Program-made: the position numbers and the translations under genes
Notes under the pieces: generated by a model
The model's input: only the letters and a program-made list of their open reading frames with translations
What the model was told of the DNA's origin: nothing
The model's database searches: none
NCBI GenBank assembly: GCA_036404255.1
Contig: DASWOP010000141.1
Location: forward strand, 1-15,375
DNA length: 15,375 nucleotides
From: JARLFX01 sp036404255
Lineage (GTDB): Bacteria; Acidobacteriota; Terriglobia; Terriglobales; Acidobacteriaceae
Direction: 5' to 3'
In this document: positions 6,784-13,155 of the stretch, in pieces
Layout of the letters: each line of letters starts with the position of its first letter
How positions within the stretch are numbered: position 1 is the first letter of the stretch

Positions 6784-9700
6784 ATGACCAAAGTTCGAAT
6801 CAATGATCTGGCACGCGAGCTGGAAGTAAAGAGCAAATCCATTCTGGATGCGCTCACGGCAGTCGGCGTGACCGAAAAGAAGACCCACTCGAGCTCCATC
6901 GAGGAAGACGAAGCAGAGAAGGTGCGCCAGTACATCAACCGGGGCATACGCCCTGCAAGTGTTCGGCCCGCAAAGCCCGAGCCGCCAAAGTTCGATCTCT
7001 CCGGCGTCTCCAAACCCGGCGACGCGCTCAAGGCCATTTTGGCGCGCAAAGCTGCCGCCAGCAGTGCCGCTGCCGCTCCACCGCCGCCGGTAGTGCATGC
7101 CCCGGCTAAGCCTGCCGTAGCGCCGCCCGTTGCTGTCGCCCCGGCCCGGCCCGTAGTGGCTCTGCCCGCCGCCCCGCCGCCACCCGCCTTCAAGCGCGTG
7201 ATGCCGCAGCCGCGTCAGCCTGCAAACATCATCATTCCGCAGCCACCACCTGCCATCGCTTCCAAGCCTCCGCAAGCAACCGTAGTTGTCGCGCGGCCTC
7301 CGGTCGCAGCAGCGCCGGCAGTGGCAGCTGCAGCCCCGGTTGTGGTCAAACCCGCCGCTGCTGTTCCAGTGCCTACGCCCGAACCAACTCCGGCGCCTGT
7401 CGCCGCGGCACCCGTCGTAGTAGAGCCCGTAGTTCCGGCACCGCCTCCCGGCCCGCCGCCACCACCGGCTCGCCGCATCATCATGCCGCAGACCGGCCCG
7501 CGCCCCAGCTACACCGCGCCTCCCGGCTCGCCCACTACGCCCATCGGCGGTCCTCAGCGTGGCCGTCCCATCTTTGAACGCCCGCGTCCCGGCGCCCCGG
7601 GTTCACCCGGCGCACGTCCCGGCTTTGGCCCAAGCACCGGCCCCGGCGCACGCCGTCCGATGCACCCCACGCGCACCTATCCGGCAGGCAGCGGCCCCGC
7701 TCCCGGCATGCCCGGCTATCGTCCCGGTGGTCCCGGCGGCGCTCGCCCCGGTTTTGGCGCACCACGTCCCGGCGGCCCTCCCGGCGCTGGCGGCATGATG
7801 CCACCCCCGGGCGATGCTCCTCGTCCGGCACGTCCCGGCCAGCGCCGTGGCGGTCAGCGTTACGAGAAGTCCAAGGAAGGCCCGATGAAGGGCTTCCAGC
7901 CGCCACCGCGTTACGGCGGCGCCATGATCTCCACCGAGCCCCTGCCGATCACGCGCACCATCACCGTGACCGAGGGCATCAGCGTAAAGGACCTCGCCGA
8001 GAAGCTCGAAGTTCGCGGCAAGGACCTCATCGCCACGCTGCTCATGCGTGGTGTATTCGTCACCGTCAACCAGTCGCTCGACGGCGAGCTGGCGAAGGAT
8101 GTTGCCCGCCAGTTCGGTGCAGACACCGTCGTCCTCTCCGTGGAAGAGCAGTTGGAGAACGAGGCGATCGAAGGCCTGCTGGAAGATACCTCCGGCCTTG
8201 TCGAGATCACGCGTTCGCCCGTTGTCACCGTCATGGGCCACGTCGATCACGGTAAGACTTCGCTGCTCGATGCTATCCGCTCCACTGACGTCGCAGGCGG
8301 CGAAGCCGGCGGCATCACACAGCACATCGGCGCTTACAAGGTAAAAATCACCAAGCCGGACTCTCCCGCCTTTGGCCGCGAGATCGTCTTCCTGGATACT
8401 CCAGGTCACGAAGCCTTCACCCGCATGCGTGCACGTGGCGCCAAGGTGACGGACATCGTCGTGATCGTGGTCGCAGCGGACGACGGTGTGATGCCACAGA
8501 CGCTCGAAGCCATCGATCACGCCCGCGCCGCAAACGTGCCCATCATCGTCGCCGTCAACAAGATCGACAAGCCGGAGGCGCAGCCCGACCGCGTCAAGCA
8601 GCAGCTCGCTGACCGCGGTCTGCAGCCTGAAGCATGGGGCGGTGATACCGTATTCGTCGATGTCTCTGCTAAGAAGCGCATCAACCTCGACCTGCTCGAA
8701 GAGATGATCTGCCTCGTGGCAGACGTCGCTGCGCTCAAGGCAACGCCCGACCGCCCTGCGGTTGGAACGGTGCTTGAAGCCAAGCTCGATCGTGGCCGTG
8801 GCGCAGTGGCCAGCATCCTGGTGCAGAACGGAACCCTCCGCACCGGCGACAGCTACATCGTCGGCAATACCTTCGGCAAGATTCGCGCCATGTTCAACGA
8901 CCGTGGCGTGGCTATCTCTGAAGCTGGTCCTTCCACGCCGGTCGAGATCCTTGGCCTCGAGAGCATGCCAGACGCGGGCGATACCTTCCTCGTCATGGCG
9001 GATCGCGACAAGGCGAAGGGCATTGCACAGTACCGCAAGATGAAGGAGCGAGAGGCGCAACTCGCCAAGAGCTCCCGTGTCTCGCTCGAGGGCCTCGCCG
9101 AACAGATCAAGCAGGCGGGCGTCAAGGACCTCAACATCATCCTCAAGGGCGATGTGCAGGGTTCGGTCGAAGTACTGGCCGATTCGCTGCAGCGCATGTC
9201 GACGGAGAAGGTACGCGTCCGCGTGCTGCACTCCGGCGTCGGCACCATCACCGAGTCGGATATCCTGCTGGCCTCAGCCTCCAACGCTGTGGTCATCGGC
9301 TTCAATGTGCGCCCCGAAAGCAAGGCGCAGGAGATTGCCGATCAGGAGCACATCGAGATTCGTCTGCACTCCATCATCTACGAGTTGCAGGACGAAATCA
9401 CGAAGGCGATGTACGGCCTGCTGGACCCTGTCTTCAAGGAGAACTACCTTGGCCGCGCCGAAGTACTCAATGTTTTCAAGGTCTCCAAGGTCGGCACCAT
9501 TGCCGGCTGCCGCGTGACAGATGGTCTCATCAAGCGCGACTCGCAGGTTCGGGTCACGCGTGGGGGCACCGAAGTTTACAAGGGCAAGATCGCTTCACTC
9601 AAGCGCTTCAAGGACGATGCTGCTGAAGTTCGCGTGGGCGTTGAGTGCGGTATCGATCTCGGCAACTGGAAAGAAGTGCAGGTCGGCGATCTGATTGAAT

Positions 9701-9834
9701 CCTTCTCCACGGAGAAGATGGCTGACGAACTGGGCGCAAACTCAGCCGTTGCAGCAGCGGAAGCCAAAGCAGCAGCGGCCACAGCAGCAGCTGCTGCAGC
9801 CGCCGAAGCAGAAGCCAAGCCAGCCGAAGCCTAA
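6784..9834 (+). CDS. infB: Translation initiation factor IF-2
   Basis: IF-2 is the GTPase that brings initiator tRNA to the 30S subunit and promotes subunit joining. The 1016 residues start with an IF2_N helical domain (about 3-50, VRINDLARELEVKSKSILDAL), then a long low-complexity linker (about 60-365) first Pro/Ala/Val-rich, then Gly/Pro/Arg-rich with RPG repeats. A second IF2_N domain lies at about 390-440. The GTPase motifs are GHVDHGKT (485-492), DTPGH (538-542), NKID (592-595) and SAKK (628-631), followed by domains II, III and the initiator-tRNA-binding C-terminal domain. The end is an Ala/Glu-rich tail (about 980-1016). ATG 6784 is preceded by AAGGGGA. A strong terminator follows directly, so rbfA is not in this operon. 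Confidence 0.98.
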   Translation: MTKVRINDLARELEVKSKSILDALTAVGVTEKKTHSSSIEEDEAEKVRQYINRGIRPASVRPAKPEPPKFDLSGVSKPGDALKAILARKAAASSAAAAPPPPVVHAPAKPAVAPPVAVAPARPVVALPAAPPPPAFKRVMPQPRQPANIIIPQPPPAIASKPPQATVVVARPPVAAAPAVAAAAPVVVKPAAAVPVPTPEPTPAPVAAAPVVVEPVVPAPPPGPPPPPARRIIMPQTGPRPSYTAPPGSPTTPIGGPQRGRPIFERPRPGAPGSPGARPGFGPSTGPGARRPMHPTRTYPAGSGPAPGMPGYRPGGPGGARPGFGAPRPGGPPGAGGMMPPPGDAPRPARPGQRRGGQRYEKSKEGPMKGFQPPPRYGGAMISTEPLPITRTITVTEGISVKDLAEKLEVRGKDLIATLLMRGVFVTVNQSLDGELAKDVARQFGADTVVLSVEEQLENEAIEGLLEDTSGLVEITRSPVVTVMGHVDHGKTSLLDAIRSTDVAGGEAGGITQHIGAYKVKITKPDSPAFGREIVFLDTPGHEAFTRMRARGAKVTDIVVIVVAADDGVMPQTLEAIDHARAANVPIIVAVNKIDKPEAQPDRVKQQLADRGLQPEAWGGDTVFVDVSAKKRINLDLLEEMICLVADVAALKATPDRPAVGTVLEAKLDRGRGAVASILVQNGTLRTGDSYIVGNTFGKIRAMFNDRGVAISEAGPSTPVEILGLESMPDAGDTFLVMADRDKAKGIAQYRKMKEREAQLAKSSRVSLEGLAEQIKQAGVKDLNIILKGDVQGSVEVLADSLQRMSTEKVRVRVLHSGVGTITESDILLASASNAVVIGFNVRPESKAQEIADQEHIEIRLHSIIYELQDEITKAMYGLLDPVFKENYLGRAEVLNVFKVSKVGTIAGCRVTDGLIKRDSQVRVTRGGTEVYKGKIASLKRFKDDAAEVRVGVECGIDLGNWKEVQVGDLIESFSTEKMADELGANSAVAAAEAKAAAATAAAAAAAEAEAKPAEA

Positions 9835-9854
9835 CCACTTCGTCGCACAGTAAT

Positions 9855-9887
9855 GCAAAAAGGGTGCTCAATGAGCACCCTTTTTGC
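9855..9887 (+). terminator. Rho-independent terminator after infB
   Basis: Fifteen-base arms GCAAAAAGGGTGCTC (9855-9869) and its exact complement (9873-9887) enclose a 3-base loop; the stem contains A5 on the left and T5 on the right, so it can work in both directions. It begins 20 bases after the infB stop and ends the rimP-nusA-infB transcript. Confidence 0.9.
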
Positions 9888-10096
9888 GTTGCCACAGGGC
9901 AGCGGGTATCCGTTTTCCACGGTGTTTTCCTGGTGCGCTACGACGGTGAACCACGGTCATTTTGACGGTCCAAGACGGGCAATTTACCAATTTAGGTTTT
10001 TCCACGGTTGAGATAGGCGTAGAGTGGGTTTTCTTACCTGTTTCTTCGGGTTTTATCCGATTGTCTTCGCGGTAACTTAGGGTTTTGGATTGAGCA
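9888..10096. other. Gene-free AT-richer spacer with repeated CCACGGT motif
   Basis: No credible gene on either strand. The heptamer CCACGGT occurs at 9917-9923, 9951-9957 and 10002-10008, the first and third within TTTTCCACGGT, and GACGGT occurs at 9942-9947 and 9964-9969. Spacing is irregular (34 and 51 bases), so this is not a clear tandem repeat. A 105-codon minus-strand frame (9868-10185) crosses the terminator and resembles no family I know; it is treated as chance. Confidence 0.5.
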
Positions 10097-10124
10097 TTGC
10101 CACCTGAAAGATAAGGTTTATGTA
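10097..10124 (+). promoter_or_regulatory. Candidate promoter upstream of the O-methyltransferase
   Basis: TTGCCA (10097-10102), 16-base spacer, TATGTA (10119-10124). The latter lies in TTATGTATGCTGT (10118-10130), a 13-mer repeated exactly at 11303-11315 before another small ORF, which suggests a shared promoter element. It would give a leader of about 225 bases before the O-methyltransferase. Confidence 0.4.
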
Positions 10125-10177
10125 TGCTGTCGCCTTTGATTGACAAAAGTCTCTGACTGCGGGAAAGTTGAATTACG

Positions 10178-10254
10178 GCAGACATCCCGTCTGCACGTCG
10201 TAAGCGTTTACGGTAACCAACGCACCCTGATTACGCGAGCTGGCAATATGCCGG
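10178..10254 (+). promoter_or_regulatory. Three consecutive small hairpins in the O-methyltransferase leader
   Basis: GCAGAC (10178-10183) pairs with GTCTGC (10189-10194); CGTAA (10199-10203) with TTACG (10208-10212); CTGGC (10240-10244) with GCCGG (10250-10254, one G-U pair). They lie between the candidate promoter and the Shine-Dalgarno of the small ORF at 10272. I match them to no known riboswitch; each stem is short and could be chance. Confidence 0.35.
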
Positions 10255-10271
10255 TGAGCACGGAGGTGTTT

Positions 10272-10361
10272 ATGGTTATGTACGCTCAAGCTGTTTCTTC
10301 CTTTTCTTTCTGGAGACTTCCTGTTTTCAGCGAATCGTTCACCTTTGGAGGTGGGCGATGA
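10272..10361 (+). CDS. Putative 29-residue upstream ORF coupled to the O-methyltransferase
   Basis: A short frame starting MVMYAQAVSSFSFWRLPVFS and ending in a Gly-rich stretch before its stop. Its ATG follows GGAGGTG (10262-10268) at good spacing, and its stop TGA overlaps the O-methyltransferase ATG as ATGA. The next gene uses the same GGAGGTG, located inside this ORF (about 10346-10352). These features point to a translated leader peptide or translational coupling. The peptide is aromatic and Ser-rich and matches no family I recognise. It remains open further upstream (to 10140), but the Shine-Dalgarno marks 10272 as the likely start. Against it: short length and no conservation evidence. 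Confidence 0.4.
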   Translation: MVMYAQAVSSFSFWRLPVFSESFTFGGGR

Positions 10362-11011
10362 CGACTCTCTACCATCCCACTGTTGAAGCGGTTCTCTCAC
10401 GTCTCTACGCCGAGGCACGAGAAAACGACCGTCAGCTGGAGGTCGAACGAAAGGCTGCTGTCGAAGCTGCCGGGCATCTTGACGAAGAGACTCTGGCTTC
10501 GATTCGGAACAGGACGTTTATGGCTGTGGCGCCAGAGGTTGGGAGGCTCTTCTATCTCCTCGTCCGGACCTACAGGCCGTCTCGTCTTGTTGAATTCGGG
10601 ACTTCGTTTGGGCTTTCGGCTATCCACCTCGCGGCTGCATTGCGGGACAACGGGTCGGGCCATCTGATCACAACCGAACAGAGCCCAGAGAAGGCAGCAC
10701 GCGCGGCGCAACACTTCGAGCAGGCTGGGCTCTCTGACCTGATCGAAGTGCGCCGGGGTGATGCCTTCGAAACGCTGCGAGGCGTCGAGAAGATCGACAT
10801 GCTCTTCCTCGACGGATGGAAGCCTCTCTATCTGCCATTGCTTCGCCAGTTGGAGCCGGTTCTGTCTCCACGCTGCCTTGTGGTGGCCGATGACATCCTC
10901 AGCCATGCCGCAATACTCGCGCCTTATCTGGATTATGTTCGAGATAAGGCAAACGGGTATGTATCCTGCGAGATTCCGCTGGATGACGGTGTGGAGTTGT
11001 CTTTTCGTTGA
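10358..11011 (+). CDS. SAM-dependent O-methyltransferase (YrrM/COMT-like family)
   Basis: A 217-residue class I methyltransferase of the O-methyltransferase family 3 type. Motif I is VEFGTSFGLSAIHLAAAL (78-95); the acidic residue after strand 2 is Glu107 in TTEQSPEKA; motif with FLDG is at 150-153 in KIDMLFLDGWK; and ADD (177-179) supplies the likely metal-binding acid pair. The last residues DDGVELSFR form the terminal strand. Family members methylate catechol-like or other hydroxyls, or tRNA wobble uridines (TrmR); the substrate here cannot be told. The ATG follows GGAGGTGGGCG and overlaps the small upstream ORF by four bases. A strong hairpin follows the stop. It appears monocistronic apart from the small ORF. 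Confidence 0.88.
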   Translation: MTTLYHPTVEAVLSRLYAEARENDRQLEVERKAAVEAAGHLDEETLASIRNRTFMAVAPEVGRLFYLLVRTYRPSRLVEFGTSFGLSAIHLAAALRDNGSGHLITTEQSPEKAARAAQHFEQAGLSDLIEVRRGDAFETLRGVEKIDMLFLDGWKPLYLPLLRQLEPVLSPRCLVVADDILSHAAILAPYLDYVRDKANGYVSCEIPLDDGVELSFR

Positions 11012-11030
11012 GGATGCTTTGTACTGCGAC

Positions 11031-11058
11031 GCGACCCAGCCATTTCTGGCTGGGTCGC
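11031..11058 (+). terminator. Strong hairpin downstream of the O-methyltransferase
   Basis: A perfect 12-bp stem (left arm GCGACCCAGCCA, loop TTTC) starts 19 bases after the stop. The downstream bases GGCTCTTCCCCTTT are only weakly T-rich, so it may act as an mRNA 3' end or a weak terminator rather than a canonical one. Confidence 0.55.
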
Positions 11059-11150
11059 GGCTCTTCCCCTTTAGGCGTCTGGCCATGACAGAGTGGTTGG
11101 TGTCCATTTGGCTTCGCTCGGCGCGAGTGTCCCACTTCGGAATGATGCGA

Positions 11151-11275
11151 TGGTGGCGGTTTGGAGGAGTGCGGTCGCCGCTGCGCGACGATATCCCACT
11201 CATCCCGCGATGAAACTGCGTGATGAATGTGCCCACCCAATCTTGAGGTGGTTTGGACGTCTGGGCCACCCGCCG
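11151..11275 (+). repeat. REP-like repeat, copy A
   Basis: About 125 bases closely matching copy B (12836-12960) along its whole length, in the same orientation. The core contains CGATATCCCACTCATCCCGC, an imperfect palindrome (CCCACTCATC against GATGAATG), and ends with GGGCCACCCGCCG. Weaker similarity extends to about 11131. It lies downstream of the O-methyltransferase. Confidence 0.85.
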
Positions 11276-11302
11276 CCTTGAGATGACGGGAAAGGCAAGG
11301 GA

Positions 11303-11341
11303 TTATGTATGCTGTTCCCGAATTACCGTCTCCGAATTACC
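11303..11341 (+). promoter_or_regulatory. Promoter-like 13-mer and tandem decamer before a small ORF
   Basis: TTATGTATGCTGT (11303-11315) repeats the element at 10118-10130 exactly. It is followed by CCGAATTACC at 11318-11327 and again at 11332-11341 (14-base period). Together they could be a -10 region and a regulator site or direct repeat. Confidence 0.35.
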
Positions 11342-11355
11342 AGAGGATCAAATCC

Positions 11356-11448
11356 ATGGACTACGCGATTCCTCTCCTAGTATTTCTCCTTGCTTATGTC
11401 ATGTCCGGTATGGGCGATCCATTTCCAGAAGTCTCTACCCATCCATGA
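11356..11448 (+). CDS. Putative 30-residue hydrophobic small ORF, possibly a truncated gene
   Basis: The frame starts MDYAIPLLVFLLAYVMSGMG and stops after 30 residues; residues 4-18 could form one membrane segment. AGAGGA lies eight bases before the ATG, and a promoter-like 13-mer and tandem decamer lie upstream, so the expression signals look better than chance. It overlaps the 3' end of the convergent low-GC gene by 72 bases. It may be a small membrane protein, or the surviving 5' end of a gene cut when the island arrived. No family is recognised. Confidence 0.28.
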   Translation: MDYAIPLLVFLLAYVMSGMGDPFPEVSTHP

Positions 11449-12114
11449 AAGCTCAACCATCTTGCTAGGATAGTCGGCAATTAGCATCCGGCTTTTCATG
11501 AAGGCATACCACTGGTCGAAAGAGTAGTTCGCATATGTGTTCGGATATGCAATGACAGCATTGTCGTAATGGTTCTTCAGGTCTGCGATTGGAATCAATC
11601 CGCGAGAATTCATTTCGTCCATTGCTTTGAGTTGGCTTCCGAATATGAGCAACCATGTCTGCTCATAATGAAAAGTGGCGATCCCCACACCAATTAAACG
11701 AGCATAGAACCCTTCCTTGTCATTAGGAAATTGCTGCTGGGCTACTGTCCTCATGTTCTTCTCGAACTCTGCAGTTATAGGACTGTAATAGGCCATAGTA
11801 AAGAACTTCTTGGCATCGAACGTAACGTCCGGATTTTGTCCTAATAGTGAGGAAAGGGTGGGAATGCCAGGAACAATTCCTTGATTCTGTTCGGGCATCA
11901 CTGCGAGTTGTTTATCCGGCTCATTGGAGAAGTATGATTTGGCAATCCATACAGTTGCCAGAAGTATTAGGAGAATGCCCATTCCATAGGCGATGCCAAT
12001 GGTAAACCAGTGAGACCAGCCGCCTATTTGCGCTCCGAATGCGGTACCCACCAATGTGCATCCGGTTCCGAACGTAATACACCGTCCATTTGTGAAGTGT
12101 TCTCGTTCAGCCAT
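11377..12114 (-). CDS. Hypothetical protein with N-terminal membrane segments, low GC
   Basis: A 245-residue protein I do not recognise. It has a hydrophobic segment at about residues 36-58 (TIGIAYGMGILLILLATVWIA) and a Gly-rich, weaker one at about 12-32; the rest (about 60-245) is a soluble, aromatic-rich domain with many Tyr and Trp and no motif I can name. Base composition is near 45% GC in the part I counted, against about 60% or more in the core genes, and it sits between REP copies A and D, next to a RAYT transposase. This suggests acquisition by transfer. The ATG at 12114 follows GGAAAATGACGC, an acceptable ribosome site. The frame is intact, so it is likely a real gene. Function unknown. 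Confidence 0.65.
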   Translation of the reverse strand: MAEREHFTNGRCITFGTGCTLVGTAFGAQIGGWSHWFTIGIAYGMGILLILLATVWIAKSYFSNEPDKQLAVMPEQNQGIVPGIPTLSSLLGQNPDVTFDAKKFFTMAYYSPITAEFEKNMRTVAQQQFPNDKEGFYARLIGVGIATFHYEQTWLLIFGSQLKAMDEMNSRGLIPIADLKNHYDNAVIAYPNTYANYSFDQWYAFMKSRMLIADYPSKMVELSWMGRDFWKWIAHTGHDISKEKY

Positions 12115-12196
12115 GCGTCATTTTCCAGTCTTCGAGACCGCGAGGTAGATTCGCAAGTAACGTGATGACCCACAATCTATGCATTGAGTGTACTCT

Positions 12197-12295
12197 CGGC
12201 GGGTGGCCCATACATTCCATCCAGGTACCAGATCGGGTGCCCCATTCATCGCGCTGTTTGCGATGAGTGGGATATCGTCGCGGCAGCGGCGACCG
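12197..12295 (-). repeat. REP-like repeat, copy D (inverted)
   Basis: Read on the minus strand it matches copies A and B from CGGTCGCCGCT to GGGCCACCCGCCG (about 99 bases, with small gaps and substitutions). The inner palindrome differs (TCATCGC against GCGATGA) but still pairs. It overlaps the 3' end of the RAYT gene. Confidence 0.83.
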
Positions 12296-12782
12296 TATTT
12301 TGTTCGGAGCGGCGGGAGGTCATGGTGACGGCATACTGCTTTCCGGTGTCATAGTGCCGGTAGCTGCTCCAGCGCCAGTCTTGCGGCTCCTCTACCAGAC
12401 CGCGCCGGACGGGGTTGAAGTGGATGTAGTCCACTTTTTCGGCTCGCTTCATTTCTGAGTGGACATTGAAATCGTAGTAGCGCGCCTGCCAGAAGTGATC
12501 CATCCCCGTGGTTTTCAATTTTCTGGTGGATTCCTGCTTGAGCACTTTCAATGCGGTGGAAAGCATGGATACTTCGGGTTCGCTGACGAGTAGATGAACA
12601 TGCTCCGGCATGACGACGTAGGCGTTGATCCAGAAATGATGTTTCCGCCGGGTTGTTTCTAATACTTCTTCAAAGGTATTGCGGGCTGCGGGTGTGCCGA
12701 GCAACGGCAGGCGGCGGTAACAGCTGAAGGTGATGAAGTGCAGATCGCCCGTTTGTTGATAGCGCTTCAGACCTGTTGGCAT
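12246..12782 (-). CDS. REP-associated tyrosine transposase (RAYT, Y1/TnpA-REP family)
   Basis: A 178-residue single-strand DNA transposase-like nuclease of the IS200/IS605 TnpA relatives. It shows GDLHFITFSCYRRLPLL (12-28), the HUH motif in VVMPEHVHLLVSEP (H61, H63), HFWQARYYDFNVHSE (96-110), and the tyrosine region KVDYIHFNPVRRGLV (Y119), followed by DWRWSSYRHY. RAYTs are domesticated-type enzymes tied to REP sequences, which they bind and cleave. The start used is ATG 12782, at the beginning of the conserved domain; ATG 12791 is close. The frame opens to 12884, but those codons lie in REP copy B. At the other end, residues about 163-178 and the stop are encoded by REP copy D. All key motifs are intact. 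Confidence 0.9.
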   Translation of the reverse strand: MPTGLKRYQQTGDLHFITFSCYRRLPLLGTPAARNTFEEVLETTRRKHHFWINAYVVMPEHVHLLVSEPEVSMLSTALKVLKQESTRKLKTTGMDHFWQARYYDFNVHSEMKRAEKVDYIHFNPVRRGLVEEPQDWRWSSYRHYDTGKQYAVTMTSRRSEQNTVAAAATISHSSQTAR

Positions 12783-12835
12783 ACCGGCCATGATACGACG
12801 AGTTCGCGGGTTGCGCGAATTTCCTACTTTGGGAG

Positions 12836-12960
12836 TGGTGGCGGTTTGGCGGAAGGCGGTCGCCGCTACGCGACGATATCCCACTCATCCCGCGATGAAG
12901 CTGCGTGATGAATGGGGCACCCAGATCTGGTGGTGGTTGGAATGCCTGGGCCACCCGCCG
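12836..12960 (+). repeat. REP-like repeat, copy B
   Basis: About 125 bases, near identical in layout to copy A and inverted relative to copy D across the RAYT gene. It includes TGGTGGCGGTTTGG at the left end, CGATATCCCACTCATCCCGC in the core, AGATCT within CCAGATCTGG, and GGGCCACCCGCCG at the right end. It lies just upstream of the RAYT start. Confidence 0.85.
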
Positions 12961-13083
12961 TGAACTCGGTGTCTGTGCAGCGGAAGCTCTTTGGCGGTAT
13001 GGGTGACGAGGGAAGCGTCTGGATTCTTCGGCTTCGCTCAGAAATGACTCGGTTTAGATTTGTGGTGGGTGGAATGGCGAGAG

Positions 13084-13145
13084 CGTCGTCGCTGCGCGAC
13101 GATATCCCACTCATCCCGCGATGAGGCTGCGTGATGAGTGGGCAC
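13084..13145 (+). repeat. REP-like repeat, copy C (short, perfect stems)
   Basis: The shortened copy contains two perfect stems: TCGTCGC (13086-13092) with GCGACGA (13096-13102), and CCCACTCATC (13106-13115) with GATGAGTGGG (13133-13142). The right half seen in A, B and D is missing. It lies 11 bases beyond the stop of the TonB-dependent receptor, so its RNA hairpin would form the 3' end of that mRNA. Confidence 0.83.
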
Positions 13146-13155
13146 CTGTAGATGG

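Larger units (their letters stand above)
12197..12960. mobile_element. RAYT unit bracketed by inverted REP copies
   Basis: The RAYT gene lies between REP copies D (inverted) and B (direct), giving roughly 100-bp imperfect inverted repeats at both ends of a 764-base unit. This is the usual genomic setting of RAYTs. No target-site duplication was seen, and single-strand transposases of this class make none. Confidence 0.7.

Noticed and set aside
7603..9231. 542-codon minus-strand frame opposite infB
   Set aside because: It overlies the GTPase and linker coding of infB; the composition (many His, Asp, Leu, Arg) is that of a complement of biased codons.
9868..10185. 105-codon minus-strand frame after infB
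   Set aside because: It runs across the infB terminator and a promoter-like element, lacks a ribosome site I can see, and has no recognisable motif.
12783..12884. Longer RAYT start at 12884
   Set aside because: The extra 34 residues are encoded mostly by REP copy B and its flank and precede the conserved transposase domain.
11151..13145. CRISPR array
   Set aside because: The four repeat copies are long, irregularly spaced, in both orientations and tied to a RAYT, which fits REP elements and not CRISPR.
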